Shown here piece by piece: positions 53,404-62,943 of a stretch of DNA of 64,000 nucleotides. Below the pieces are notes generated by a model. That model searched no databases, had not been told where the DNA came from, and saw only the letters and a list, made by a program, of their open reading frames with translations. Position numbers and translations under genes: made by a program. Positions within the stretch are counted from its first letter, which is position 1; every line of letters begins with the position of its first letter. Origin of the DNA: Planctomycetaceae bacterium (GTDB taxonomy: Bacteria; Planctomycetota; Planctomycetia; Planctomycetales; Planctomycetaceae); contig JAWKTX010000001.1 in assembly GCA_041398825.1 (NCBI GenBank), forward strand, positions 620,001 through 684,000, given 5' to 3'.

Positions 53404-54387
53404 GTGACAGCCAACAATCAGCGAATCGAAATTAACAGGCAGGATGTGGTACGGTTTGTTCGCGTGCTTGCTCTCGTTGCGACGATTGTGACGGTTCTGG
53501 TGCTCGGAAGCCGGTCGATGTATTCCGTGGAACCAAGTGAAAGAGCGGTTGTTCTGCGGTTCGGAAAGTTTCTGACCACATCAGAGCCGGGGCTTCATTT
53601 TTGTATCCCCTTCGTGGACGAAGTGCTTTCCGTCGATATGCGAGAACGCACCCTGCGCCTGCCGATTGGGGCGGAATCCAGTCGTGTGGCTCCGGATGTG
53701 TCTGAAGAAGATGTCCTGATGCTGACCGGAGACCTGAATGCAGCAGCCGTCGAATGGACTGTGCAGTGGCAGATATCAGATCCACAACAGTATCTGTTTA
53801 CGTTTCACGATTCTTCACTGGAGCAGGACGAATACCTGCAGGGAGTGATCAGTGTTGTGGGGCGAACTGTGATGAATCGACTTGTCGGTGACTATTCGAT
53901 CGATGAAGTACTGACAGGAAAGCGAAGTGAGATTGGCCAGGAAGCCGAACTCGCAACTCAGCGCATTCTTGATACTTACGAATGCGGTATTCGGATCACC
54001 GACCTTCAAATGCAGCGAGTTACTCCACCTGAGCAGGTGAAACCTTCCTTTGCTGCGGTGAATGAAGCCGTGCAATTGAGGGATAAATACATCAATGAGG
54101 CCAGTCGCGAGCGAAATGAGCTGATACCCAAAGCCAATGCTGAACGCGACAAAGCGATTCGCGAGGCAGAAGGATATGCGGCAAGGCGGCGGTCAGAAGT
54201 GAAGGGCGAAATAGATTCGCTGATGGCCCAGTATGAACAATACGCCAAGGCCCCGGAGGAGACGCGCCGCCGACTTTACCTGGAATCGATGGAACGAGTG
54301 CTTTCTTCTGTCAAAGACAAAACGATTATTGATTCGGATCTGAATCAGCTTCTGCCTCTGCTTCAGCTGGACCGAGACAACGACTGA
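53404..54387 (+). CDS. hflK: HflK-like SPFH/band 7 membrane protein
   Basis: A 327-residue stomatin-family protein with one N-terminal membrane helix (VRVLALVATIVTVLVLGS, residues 15-32), followed by the band 7 domain: SVEPSERAVVLRFGKFLTTSEPGLHF, then AVEWTVQWQISDPQQYLF. A charged helical region follows (EASRERNELIPKANAERDKAIREAEGYAARR). HflK with HflC forms a periplasmic-facing cage that restrains the FtsH protease. The GTG at 53404 has AGGGAG six bases upstream and is clearly better than the frame opening at 53302. hflC follows after 36 bases. Confidence 0.9.
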   Translation: MTANNQRIEINRQDVVRFVRVLALVATIVTVLVLGSRSMYSVEPSERAVVLRFGKFLTTSEPGLHFCIPFVDEVLSVDMRERTLRLPIGAESSRVAPDVSEEDVLMLTGDLNAAAVEWTVQWQISDPQQYLFTFHDSSLEQDEYLQGVISVVGRTVMNRLVGDYSIDEVLTGKRSEIGQEAELATQRILDTYECGIRITDLQMQRVTPPEQVKPSFAAVNEAVQLRDKYINEASRERNELIPKANAERDKAIREAEGYAARRRSEVKGEIDSLMAQYEQYAKAPEETRRRLYLESMERVLSSVKDKTIIDSDLNQLLPLLQLDRDND

Positions 54388-54423
54388 CTGAAGCGTTTTT
54401 AGAATTTACGCCCTTCGGATTCT

Positions 54424-55560
54424 ATGGGCCTTTTTCAAGTGAGTGACAATATGTCAGCGGATGCTCGATCTTTCAGGACTTCGCATCTTGCGTTTATCGC
54501 TTTTATGCTGTTTGCATTAGCGATGTCTTCAATGTTTACCGTCAGTCCGCGCGAGATGGCTGTTGTCGTTGAGTTTGGAAAGCCGGTTCGAGGGATCCAG
54601 GAGCCCGGCCTGTACTTTAAAATTCCGCTGATTCAGGAAGTACGCCGCGTTCCCCGGACTCGACAGTTCTGGGCGAATGCCCGCGATGACATGCTGGTTG
54701 ATCTTCCAACCCGCGATGGTAAGAAAATTGAAGTTTCGGTTTGGGCGATCTGGCGAATTACGGATCCGGAGAAGTTTGTTCGGGTGCTTCAAACCCTGGA
54801 CAATGCTGAACAACAAGTGCGACAACGGGTTCGTGCTGGTGTTCGTGACGTCATTACATCCTACGATTTGTCAGAGGTTGTTCGAAGCAGTAACCGTGAA
54901 TTGACCTATTCACTGGGAATGGATCCTGTGTCGGCGACGAGCGCTACTGACAGCGCGTCGGTTCCAATGACATCACACGACGTGATCCATGCGGGCGAGG
55001 TCACTGATATTCGGTTTGGTCGAGAAAAGATTCTGGATGAGATTCGGAATCGGATTCGTTCGCAAATCGTGGGTGACGGTGCTGAAGGCAACGGTGATTC
55101 ACTGGACCGCGGAATCGAACTTGTCGATGTCGGAATCTCCAGTATTGGCTTTGTTCAGTCTGTTCGTATTGCTGCGTTTGAACGCCTGAAGGCGTTCATG
55201 GATTCGATTGCCTCCGGGCACAAAAATGCAGGGGTTCAGCGTAAGGCTGAGATTCTGAACCAGACGAGTGCCGAGGTTGAGAAGATCCTCGGAGAAGGTG
55301 AAGAACAGAGTAAACGGATCCGGGGGGAAGTGGAGGCAGAGATCATTGAGCTATATGCGCAGGCGCTTCGTACTACCGGCGACTTTTACCAGTTCCAGCG
55401 AACACTGGAAGTTTACGAGAAATCGCTGGGGGCAGACACGCGGATGATCCTGACCACCGACAATGACTTGCTGCGACTATTAAAGGAGCCTGGCAAGGCG
55501 GACAAACTGCCCCCGACCAATTCCGGCGACAACCATGAACGTTCAAATGTTGCCCAATGA
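54424..55560 (+). CDS. hflC: HflC-like SPFH/band 7 membrane protein
   Basis: A 378-residue partner of HflK, somewhat longer than usual. One N-terminal helix (LAFIAFMLFALAMSSMF) is followed by the band 7 domain: TVSPREMAVVVEFGKPVRGIQEPGLYFKIPLIQEV, IEVSVWAIWRITDPEKFV and SYDLSEVVRSSNREL. An inserted Ser/Thr-rich stretch (SATSATDSASVPMTS) is absent from typical HflC. The C-terminal helical part (GVQRKAEILNQTSAEVEKILGEGEEQSKRI) and ELYAQALRTTGDFYQFQRTLEVYEKSLG are family features. The start is the ATG at 54424; 54451 is an alternative. Its 3' end overlaps the VanZ-like gene by 26 bases. Confidence 0.9.
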   Translation: MGLFQVSDNMSADARSFRTSHLAFIAFMLFALAMSSMFTVSPREMAVVVEFGKPVRGIQEPGLYFKIPLIQEVRRVPRTRQFWANARDDMLVDLPTRDGKKIEVSVWAIWRITDPEKFVRVLQTLDNAEQQVRQRVRAGVRDVITSYDLSEVVRSSNRELTYSLGMDPVSATSATDSASVPMTSHDVIHAGEVTDIRFGREKILDEIRNRIRSQIVGDGAEGNGDSLDRGIELVDVGISSIGFVQSVRIAAFERLKAFMDSIASGHKNAGVQRKAEILNQTSAEVEKILGEGEEQSKRIRGEVEAEIIELYAQALRTTGDFYQFQRTLEVYEKSLGADTRMILTTDNDLLRLLKEPGKADKLPPTNSGDNHERSNVAQ

Positions 55561-56542
55561 TGGGCGGCACCCTCGAGCAAAGCTGGTGGCATCGCGTGTC
55601 TTGATTGTGCTCGGTGTGTTGGGCGTCGGTGCGCTCGGGCTGTTGTTTCCGTTTCCGTGGGACGGCCGCATCTGGGCAGAGTTGTTCAACCTTGCTCACG
55701 CCCCGGCGTTTTGCATCGTGCTGCTTGTAGTGGTTGGCGTCCAGGATCCTGCTGCTGTGGGACTGGGGAACTGGTTTCAGCCAGTCCGGCATGTGACGAT
55801 TTCGAACCTGTTGTTCACAGCTTTATTTCTGGTCATTCTTGGCGTTGCCGGAGAAATTGGGCAGGGACTGGTTGGTCGTAGTTCGAGTTTGGGGGATGTT
55901 CTGGCCAACACGCTGGGCCTGTTGGCTGCATGTTTCTTTGTCCTGGCAATGAAGAGTCCGGGATCAAAACGCTCGGCACCACTGGCAGCTTCTGTTCTTG
56001 TGTTGATTGCTTCGTCGTGGTCTCCCCTGGCAACGATCGTCGACAGTCTGATTCAGCGACAGCAAATGCCCCTGCTCTCTTCACTGGAACGCGATCGGGA
56101 AATCGAAATCTGGCATGGCCTTAACAGCAGGCTTGAGCGAACATCGATTTGGTCAACTGATGGCGATCACTGTCTGATGGTGACTTTGCGTCGAGCTCGG
56201 TTTTCCGGTGCAACATTGGTCTGGCCGATTCCGGACTGGAGCGAGTATCGACAATTTTCATTCGATATTCGTAATCCCGGGAGAGTATCGCAGCAGATCA
56301 CACTCAAGATTCAGGACGAACTGCATAAGCGAAGTGGTTTTGACCCCGACGATCGTTTTCAGAAGTCCTTTACGGTACCCGCAGAATCTGAATTACACAT
56401 TGCGATCAGACTCGATGAGGTTTCGTCGCTGAAGAACGACCGCGTGATGGATCTGAGTGCAATCCATCGGGTGGAATGGTTTACAGGGCAACCAGAAGAA
56501 AACTCGATCCTGTTGATCGACAACGTGAGGCTTGAAGATTAA
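55535..56542 (+). CDS. VanZ-like membrane protein fused to a CIA30-like domain
   Basis: A 335-residue protein. Four to five membrane helices occupy about residues 18-185, with the VanZ-like signature GEIGQGLVGRSSSLGDVLANTLGLLA. An outside domain follows (about 195-335) with beta strands RRARFSGATLVWPIPDWSEYRQFSFDI, QQITLKIQDE, FQKSFTVPAESELHIAIRL and a final ILLIDNVRLED, typical of CIA30/galactose-binding-like jelly rolls. The start overlaps the end of hflC by 26 bases, so translation is coupled. The role is unknown; proteins of this double type are common in planctomycetes. The next gene begins 57 bases later. Confidence 0.72.
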   Translation: MNVQMLPNDGRHPRAKLVASRVLIVLGVLGVGALGLLFPFPWDGRIWAELFNLAHAPAFCIVLLVVVGVQDPAAVGLGNWFQPVRHVTISNLLFTALFLVILGVAGEIGQGLVGRSSSLGDVLANTLGLLAACFFVLAMKSPGSKRSAPLAASVLVLIASSWSPLATIVDSLIQRQQMPLLSSLERDREIEIWHGLNSRLERTSIWSTDGDHCLMVTLRRARFSGATLVWPIPDWSEYRQFSFDIRNPGRVSQQITLKIQDELHKRSGFDPDDRFQKSFTVPAESELHIAIRLDEVSSLKNDRVMDLSAIHRVEWFTGQPEENSILLIDNVRLED

Positions 56543-56599
56543 ACCTGCCAGCATGAAATGCTGAACAGCGTTTATGAACTTACCTTACGGAGTCAATTC

Positions 56600-57910
56600 A
56601 TGTCGACCCTGCGTTTCGCTCTTTCTTTGCCACGATGCATTCTGGTCCTTCTGGTCCTCCTACAGATGACTTCTTTCCGCCTGCAGGCTCAAGATCTGAA
56701 AGCCGGGGAAAGACTACACTGGTATCGAGGCAACATGCATACCCACTCACTGTGGAGTGACGGGGATGACTATCCGGAAATGATCGCCTCGTGGTACAGG
56801 GAACGCGGTTATCAGTTTCTTGTATTCACAGATCACAACGTTCTGCACAACAAGGAGCGATGGATCGATGTCGAAAAAAACAAGGGCGGAAAAGATGCAT
56901 TCAAAAAGCTTGAGGCAAAGTTCACTTCGGACTGGATCGATACCCGTGAAAAGGATGGGCGTCAGGAAGTGCGGTTGAAGAATTTCGATGAGGTCTTTGA
57001 TCGCCTCGCCGTGCCTCAGGAATACCTGTTAATCCAGGGAGAAGAGATTACTGACAAGTACAAGAATCTCCCGGTCCATATGTGCGCGACCAATGTGGAT
57101 GAATTGCTGCCACCTCTTGGCGGTGAGAGTATCACGGAGGTCATCCAGAGAAACGTCGAAGCTGCTCAGGCCAGACGTGAACGCACCGGAGTGAAGACGC
57201 TGGTTCATTTGAATCACCCAAACTTTGGTTACGCCGTCACCGCACGCCAATTGATGCGTGTCGCTGGTGAACGTTTCTTTGAAGTCTACAACGGGCATCC
57301 GGGCGTTCATAATTCCGGCGACAGCGTCCACGCATCAACCGAAAAGATCTGGGATATCGTGAACACCTGGAGACTGGCAAAGCTGGACCTTCCTTTAATG
57401 TATGGGTTGGCCACCGATGATGGACACGCCTACCACCGGAAGCCCGGTGATGGTGGTAGTCAGCCGGGTCGAGGCTGGGTAATGGTTCTGGCCAGTGAAC
57501 TCACGCCCGATGCCCTGGTCACAGCGATCGAATCGGGAAACTTCTATTCCAGTAGTGGTGTCAGTCTGGAACGCATAAAAGCGGATGGCAGGACGTTGTC
57601 GATCGAAATTCGACCACAGGAGGGACTCACCTATCGGACAGACTTTATCGGGACCTTCAAGGGATTTGACGATTCATCCGATCCAGCAGCGCTGGCGCCT
57701 GAATTGGAAGATGAATTCACACGTCGGTACAGCAAAGACGTTGGCCGTGTCCTCAAAAGTGTGGAAGGGGTCACAGCTTCATATCAATGCAGCGGCAACG
57801 AAATCTATGTTCGAGCCGTCGTCTATTCGTCCCAAAAACACCCGAATCCATCTGAGCCGGGCGAATTTGAACGAGCGTGGGTCCAGCCAATGGTACCGGG
57901 TCGCAACTGA
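56600..57910 (+). CDS. Exported PHP-domain phosphoesterase-like protein
   Basis: A 436-residue protein with a signal peptide (LPRCILVLLVLLQMTSFRLQAQ) and a PHP metallo-phosphoesterase domain. Metal-ligand motifs are GNMHTHSLWSDGDD, VFTDHNVLHN, LNHPNFGY and ATDDGHAYH. The middle region carries VYNGHPGVHNSGDS. PHP enzymes use two or three metals to hydrolyse phosphoesters; the substrate here is unknown and its export is notable. I chose the ATG at 56600, preceded by ACGGAG, over the frame opening at 56558. It follows the VanZ-like gene and is convergent with the PQQ protein gene. Confidence 0.85.
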   Translation: MSTLRFALSLPRCILVLLVLLQMTSFRLQAQDLKAGERLHWYRGNMHTHSLWSDGDDYPEMIASWYRERGYQFLVFTDHNVLHNKERWIDVEKNKGGKDAFKKLEAKFTSDWIDTREKDGRQEVRLKNFDEVFDRLAVPQEYLLIQGEEITDKYKNLPVHMCATNVDELLPPLGGESITEVIQRNVEAAQARRERTGVKTLVHLNHPNFGYAVTARQLMRVAGERFFEVYNGHPGVHNSGDSVHASTEKIWDIVNTWRLAKLDLPLMYGLATDDGHAYHRKPGDGGSQPGRGWVMVLASELTPDALVTAIESGNFYSSSGVSLERIKADGRTLSIEIRPQEGLTYRTDFIGTFKGFDDSSDPAALAPELEDEFTRRYSKDVGRVLKSVEGVTASYQCSGNEIYVRAVVYSSQKHPNPSEPGEFERAWVQPMVPGRN

Positions 57911-57943
57911 CATCAGGCTCGACTGATAATGAAGGCTGACCCA

Positions 57944-57987
57944 GTCGGTCGGCAAGCGGGAGCAGCCAAAGTTGCTCCCGCTCCGAC
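57944..57987. terminator. Strong hairpin between convergent genes
   Basis: GCGGGAGCAGC (57956-57966) pairs with GTTGCTCCCGC (57971-57981) in an 11-bp stem (one G-U) with a CAAA loop; GTCGG (57944-57948) and CCGAC (57983-57987) can extend it. It lies 33 bases after the PHP gene stop and 119 bases past the PQQ protein gene. It has no U-tract, so it probably works in both directions as a weak terminator or transcript-end stabiliser. Confidence 0.55.
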
Positions 57988-58105
57988 TACAAAGCTGTCC
58001 GCAAAATTTCCGTGGAAGTACGGCGATTTTGCTCAAAGCTCCATCGTTAAACTTCGCGGCACGTCCTGATAAATTCCCGCCTGAATCTGTTTGTGGACAG
58101 GAAAA

Positions 58106-59350
58106 CTATTGAGGATCTGCAAACTTCCAGAGATGGCCGTCACTTCGAACATAAAGTGAATTGCCCGATGCCGCCGGGCTGCACAGGACCGTTTCGCCTA
58201 AATCCAGTTCGCTGATTGATTCCCCCTTGTCGGAGCCCAGTTTGACGACAAAGGCAGTCCCGCCTTCATTGAAGACATACAGGTACCCATTCGAAACGAT
58301 GGGCGTTCCACTGAAAGGGCCTTTCAAACGCAACTGCCAGATCCGTTTGCCGTCTTTCAGATCTCCGGCACTGACGACTCCTGCTGAATTAATCGTATAG
58401 GAGATTCCGTTCACAACGACCGGACTTGGAGTCGAAGGGCTCAGACTGGATTCATTCAGAAGTTGCTCAAACGATTTCCCGTCTTCGGACGGCTGAAGAA
58501 TCGTCAGTCCATTGGACGGAATGATTACGCGTCCTTCAGAAACGGTGGATGAGGGAATTGTTGACGCGCCCTTATCGAAATTCCACACAGTTTCTCCCGT
58601 CTCAGGATCGACAGCAGCCACACCTTTGGATGACTGAAGTAATGCCAGGCCAGGATGGCTTTCAGTTGCAGGCAAGACTGTGGGGGACGTCCAGTTTGCT
58701 GCACGCGGCCGTTCAATCTGCCATTTCGTTTGACCAGATTCCGCATCGATACCGCAGGCAAAAGCCTCTGCATCGCTTTCGACCTGCACTACAACTGAAG
58801 TTCCAATGACAATTGGAGAACTGGACATTCCCAAACTGTTACTGGCATTTGGGAATTCGCTTCCCAGCCCGCGGTACCATTGCAGATTTCCGTCCAGGTC
58901 CAGACAAATCAGGTCGTTGCTGCTGAAGAACGCGAAGACGCGAGTGCCATCGCTGGCCATTGTTGGTGTTGCGTTACACATCTTGTCATGGCAGCCGGTC
59001 CGGCCTGTTGCCGTGAACTGTCGTTCCCAGATCTGTTCGCCAGTTTCCGCGTCGAAGCACAGTACATGCAACCTGTCCTGAGCGTACCCTGAACTTGCGG
59101 TCAGGTACAATCGCCCGCCAACAACGATCGGGCCTGATAAACCGCGGCCCGGCAACGGCTTCTTCCAGGCAACCGTTCCTCCACTGAGTTCAGTGGGTAA
59201 GTTCGAGTCGGCCGCGACAGAATTGGACAAGTTCCCACGAAATTGTCGCCAGTCGCTGGCACCGGCGTTTGTATTCGAATGCAGGCAAATACCGAATGTC
59301 AGGGCGACAAATACTGAGCCCCAGCACATGGTGTACGGAGATTGTTTCAT
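58106..59350 (-). CDS. PQQ-like beta-propeller protein
   Basis: A 414-residue exported protein with a signal peptide (SVFVALTFGICLHSNTNA) and repeated propeller blades of the PQQ/BamB type: VLCFDAETGEQIWERQF, LICLDLDGNLQWYRGL, FACGIDAESGQTKWQIE and VAAVDPETGETVWNFDK. It lacks the catalytic residues of quinoprotein dehydrogenases as far as I can see, so it is more likely a scaffold or binding protein. Its ATG shares the A of the upstream stop codon (TAATG at 59352-59348), so it is translationally coupled to the HEAT-like gene. Such propeller proteins are numerous in planctomycetes. Confidence 0.88.
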   Translation of the reverse strand: MKQSPYTMCWGSVFVALTFGICLHSNTNAGASDWRQFRGNLSNSVAADSNLPTELSGGTVAWKKPLPGRGLSGPIVVGGRLYLTASSGYAQDRLHVLCFDAETGEQIWERQFTATGRTGCHDKMCNATPTMASDGTRVFAFFSSNDLICLDLDGNLQWYRGLGSEFPNASNSLGMSSSPIVIGTSVVVQVESDAEAFACGIDAESGQTKWQIERPRAANWTSPTVLPATESHPGLALLQSSKGVAAVDPETGETVWNFDKGASTIPSSTVSEGRVIIPSNGLTILQPSEDGKSFEQLLNESSLSPSTPSPVVVNGISYTINSAGVVSAGDLKDGKRIWQLRLKGPFSGTPIVSNGYLYVFNEGGTAFVVKLGSDKGESISELDLGETVLCSPAASGNSLYVRSDGHLWKFADPQ

Positions 59351-60507
59351 TATTGCCGTGCTCCCTGTTTGCGAACCTCTGCTGACTTCACGACCTGTGG
59401 AATGCCGACTCCGGTCGCATCACAAACTCGAACCTGAAACTGATAACGCTGTGCCCATTCCTGCTTTTGCTCGTTCTGGCACACCTTGATCAGAATCGTA
59501 TTCGGGCCTTCTTTCAAATGAACTTCAACTTTGTACTGGTCCATCTGTGAGCTTCTGTGGTACTCCTCACGTTCAAAGACCTGTTCACCATTGACCCAGA
59601 GTTTCCATGCGTTCGGAGTTCCCAGTCGAATTTCCACGTCACGTTCACGTTCGTTCGTGAATGTGGTCGTTGCATACATCAGTGAGCCTTTGTAATTCTC
59701 CAGCTGCTTTGCAATATCGACGACACCAAAGTCATCTTCTGTTGTAATCGCTTGCCACTTAACTTTGTCGGACTGTCCGTCGTACTCGGCATCGAGGTTG
59801 ATTTCGGTCTCCGGCGGATAGACAGCGGAAAATCCTTTCTCATCCTTGTTGTCGAAAGGACCAATGATCTTCCATGACGCAAGAAAGCCGAAGTGACCCT
59901 GCACATCGACTGGCTGACCAGCTGCCTTCAGGGCTTTACTGATCTCCTTGACCTGATCTTCGTGAACGACGCCTTTCATTGCTTCGGCATAAGTCTTTGC
60001 AGCGGTGTCAGCGTCGTTGGCTGACTTCGCCTGCTCGATGAGTCTTGCAACGGCATCTCTGCGAAATTCCGGGCTTGGGTCCATCAGCATGTCCGGGATC
60101 ACTTGGTCTTCAAGTTCAGGCGACTGCCGGAGCAGCCACTCATAGGCGAGTCTCCTTGCCGTCGGAGACTGCGATCGGTCCGATACAAGAGCAAGAAGTT
60201 CTTCCTGCGGAAGTCGACGTCCTTCGCTGAGTTCTGAGCTGGCGGCGGTATCGAACGCGTTCCTCAGCCAATTGGCAGCCAGGGGGTCTGCTCCCCTGAA
60301 GGCCTTTAACAGCGGAAGCAACTGTTGCGGCCCTGCTGATCGCAGGGTGATCAGTCCTTTTCGAGCACTTGCCGCGCCGATGCTTCCCGGCTTGACACTT
60401 CGAAGAGACTGAATCGCATTGTCGATGTCATCGGATGCGAATGCCTCGCCCGTTGTCATCGAAATTGTCAGCAGTGACGCCGACAGCACGAACAACCGAA
60501 AGTACAT
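59350..60507 (-). CDS. Exported HEAT-like protein with a carbohydrate-binding-like domain
   Basis: A 385-residue protein with a signal peptide (RLFVLSASLLTISMTTGEAFA). Residues about 30-200 are alpha-helical repeats resembling HEAT units (ANWLRNAFDTAAS, ARRLAYEWLLRQS, FRRDAVARLIEQA). The second half has WKIIGPFDNKDEKGFSAVYPPE and the beta-rich segment VEIRLGTPNAWKLWVNGEQVFE with GPNTILIKVCQNEQKQEW, like domains seen beside glycan-active enzymes. The ATG at 60507 follows GGAG eight bases earlier. Its stop overlaps the PQQ protein start, so the two are made together and may form a complex outside the cytoplasm. Function is unknown. Confidence 0.8.
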   Translation of the reverse strand: MYFRLFVLSASLLTISMTTGEAFASDDIDNAIQSLRSVKPGSIGAASARKGLITLRSAGPQQLLPLLKAFRGADPLAANWLRNAFDTAASSELSEGRRLPQEELLALVSDRSQSPTARRLAYEWLLRQSPELEDQVIPDMLMDPSPEFRRDAVARLIEQAKSANDADTAAKTYAEAMKGVVHEDQVKEISKALKAAGQPVDVQGHFGFLASWKIIGPFDNKDEKGFSAVYPPETEINLDAEYDGQSDKVKWQAITTEDDFGVVDIAKQLENYKGSLMYATTTFTNERERDVEIRLGTPNAWKLWVNGEQVFEREEYHRSSQMDQYKVEVHLKEGPNTILIKVCQNEQKQEWAQRYQFQVRVCDATGVGIPQVVKSAEVRKQGARQ

Positions 60508-60639
60508 GATGCTACTCCACTGATTCAGTTTTCCTGCAGGCTTGTTCACACGAGCAGCCCAACTTCGAGACAGAGTCGAAGTTTTGTTAGAGATTCCGGA
60601 GCGACATTTTCTGGAACCCTTTACCGAAAGTAAGTCGAT

Positions 60640-61176
60640 CTATCGCGGCTTTGCGACCACGGTGGCTGATTCGATGACTGCAGGTGTTGTAGGCTTGTCA
60701 CCCCGATCCGTCGGCAAATTTCCGATTTTTTTTACAACATCCAGGCTGCTCTGATCAGCCGTTCGTCCGAATGCCGTGTATTGACGATCAAGGTAGTCGT
60801 GAGTCCCCAGGCAAATGAAGAATTGCGAACCAGCCGAGTTTGGATCGTTCGTTCGGGCCATGGAAAGCACACCTTCAACGTGAGGTGTTTCGTTGAATTC
60901 GGCCTTGATGGTATAGCCGGGACCTCCCGTGCCAGTACCGTTGGGGCAACCACCCTGAATCATGAACCCATTGATGACCCGGTGAAACGATACTCCGTTG
61001 TAAAATCCGATCCGAGCAAGGCCCATCAGATTCATGCAATGGCCGGGAGCTTCATCAGGCAGCAGGTCGAGTGTAATTGTTCCATGATTCGTCTTCAGTT
61101 CGATTTGGTAATCGTTTTTTTCGAAGTCAATGTCTTTCACTGCGGCTGTGACTTCAGATTGTCGGTTGGCGGCCAT
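60640..61176 (-). CDS. Cyclophilin-type peptidyl-prolyl isomerase
   Basis: A 178-residue cytoplasmic cyclophilin. The domain starts at IELKTNHGTITLDLL and includes the catalytic region FHRVINGFMIQGG, GTGTGGPGYTIKAEF, LSMARTNDPNSAGSQFFICL and TAFGRTADQSSLDVV. It catalyses cis-trans isomerisation of prolyl bonds. The ATG at 61176 follows AGGAGA at nine bases; the one at 61200 would put that site inside the coding region, so it was rejected. The gene lies 154 bases downstream of prfC and 133 upstream of the HEAT-like gene on the same strand. Confidence 0.94.
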   Translation of the reverse strand: MAANRQSEVTAAVKDIDFEKNDYQIELKTNHGTITLDLLPDEAPGHCMNLMGLARIGFYNGVSFHRVINGFMIQGGCPNGTGTGGPGYTIKAEFNETPHVEGVLSMARTNDPNSAGSQFFICLGTHDYLDRQYTAFGRTADQSSLDVVKKIGNLPTDRGDKPTTPAVIESATVVAKPR

Positions 61177-61329
61177 CCTGAAAAATCTCCTAAAGATCAT
61201 GGCTGAGATAAAGAATCTGGTTCTGGATTTCGTTTGGCATTGCCATCAGGCAAATCGAAACGAAAGTCCTGGTGAATAACGTGTTGGTCGTACAAGTAAA
61301 CAAGCAGGCGAAACCTTACCCCTGGGAAA

Positions 61330-62943
61330 CTACTTCCCAACCGGGGTACCGGTTCGAAATCGCATCGTCAGAAATTCCCACTCCGGGTTTTGTTTTTCAC
61401 AATGCTGAGCTTCCCATTCAGAAAGGAACAGGACGGCTGGCTGGCTGTATTGATCCTCAACCATCCGGCTGGATGACAGCAGGTTCAGCTCAGACTTGCA
61501 ATCAGGCTTTGGCACAACCCAGCGAGCTACCTTGTAGTTCATCCACCGAACCTCGGTTTCGGTATCATACTCTGATTTCAAACGGAATTTCACGACGTCG
61601 AACTGAAGTTCCCCGACGGCAGCCATGATGTTCTGTTTCTGGGCCGTGTTGGGGCTGTTAAACAATTGAATTGCGCCCTCTTCCATCAGCTGAGTGAGCC
61701 CACGTTCGAACTGCTTGCGACGACCGGTATCTGTGCAAATCATTGTTGCAAAGAATTCCGGCGAAAATTGTGGAAGGGATTCGAAATTCAATGGCTCCCC
61801 GACACAGATCGTATCCCCCAAATGGAATTCACCCGGATTGACGAGCCCGATGATATCGCCCGGATAGGCTTCATCCATGGTTTCTCGTTCCTGTCCGAAT
61901 AATTTGTGGGCTCGTTTGAGTTTGATCTTCTTACCAAGTCGAGGGTGGAAGACCTCCATTTCACGCTCGAATCGCCCCGCACAGACTCTCAGAAAAGCAA
62001 TGCGGTCTCTGTGTCTGGGGTCAAGGTTTGCCTGGATTTTGAACACAAAACCGGCGAACTGCGGACGTGTTGTCGGCACCATTCCAATGTCGCTGTTACG
62101 GTCGCGCGGAGCGGGAGCCAGCTTCAAGAACCCCTTCAGGAATTCCTCGACACCGTAATTGGTCAGCGCACTGCCGAAGAATACAGGGGAAACTTCTCCG
62201 TTGAGAAACCGTTCTCGATCGTACTCAGCCCCGGCAGCTTCCAGTAGCTCAACCTCTTCCAGTGCCTGCTCGACGATGCCCTGGGGCATTGTCGAAGTAT
62301 CAACTTCAGCAAGAGGCACCGGGCGTGAGCCAAGCCGGTGGAGGTTATCTCGTTCTTCAAACAGGTGGGCAATCTTCGTCTTCAGATCGATCACGCCGCG
62401 AAAGTCGAAACCTGTCCCGAGCGGCCAGTTTACCGGGACAGGCACAATCCCCAGTTTACTTTCGATGTCTTCCAGAACTTCCAGAGTTTCCTTCCCGGGG
62501 CGATCGACTTTGTTCACAAAAGTCAAAACCGGAATTTTTCGGATTCGACAAACGTTAAACAGTTTCTCTGTCTGACTTTCGACTCCGTTCGCAAGGTCGA
62601 TCACCATTACAGCGCAGTCGGCCGCGCAGAGTGTACGGTAGGTGTCTTCACTGAAATCATGGTGACCGGGGGTGTCCAGAAGATTGACCTGCACACCGTC
62701 GTATTCAAACGCCAGCACAGTGGAACTGACTGAAATCCCCCGCTGTTTTTCAAGGGCCATCCAGTCCGAAGTCGCTGACTTCTGAGTCTTGCGACCGCGC
62801 ACTGCGCCAGCCACCTCCAGGCAGCCACCGTAGAGCAGCAGCTTTTCTGTCAGCGTCGTCTTACCGGCGTCCGGGTGCGAAATAATTGCAAATGTTCGTC
62901 GCATCGCAGTTTCGCGAGCGACGACGGGGTCAACCTGAGACAT
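61330..62943 (-). CDS. prfC: Peptide chain release factor 3
   Basis: The 537-residue GTPase matches RF3 throughout. G1 is SHPDAGKTTLTEKLL, the switch region has KQRGISVSSTV, G3 is LLDTPGHHDFSEDTY, and G4 is FVNKVDRP. RF3-specific features include RGRKTQKSATSDWMALEKQRGIS and the C-terminal FDVVKFRLKSEYDTETEVRW. RF3 recycles RF1 and RF2 from the ribosome after peptide release. Its length is normal. The MFS transporter gene lies 147 bases upstream on the same strand, so co-transcription is possible but not shown. Confidence 0.97.
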   Translation of the reverse strand: MSQVDPVVARETAMRRTFAIISHPDAGKTTLTEKLLLYGGCLEVAGAVRGRKTQKSATSDWMALEKQRGISVSSTVLAFEYDGVQVNLLDTPGHHDFSEDTYRTLCAADCAVMVIDLANGVESQTEKLFNVCRIRKIPVLTFVNKVDRPGKETLEVLEDIESKLGIVPVPVNWPLGTGFDFRGVIDLKTKIAHLFEERDNLHRLGSRPVPLAEVDTSTMPQGIVEQALEEVELLEAAGAEYDRERFLNGEVSPVFFGSALTNYGVEEFLKGFLKLAPAPRDRNSDIGMVPTTRPQFAGFVFKIQANLDPRHRDRIAFLRVCAGRFEREMEVFHPRLGKKIKLKRAHKLFGQERETMDEAYPGDIIGLVNPGEFHLGDTICVGEPLNFESLPQFSPEFFATMICTDTGRRKQFERGLTQLMEEGAIQLFNSPNTAQKQNIMAAVGELQFDVVKFRLKSEYDTETEVRWMNYKVARWVVPKPDCKSELNLLSSSRMVEDQYSQPAVLFLSEWEAQHCEKQNPEWEFLTMRFRTGTPVGK

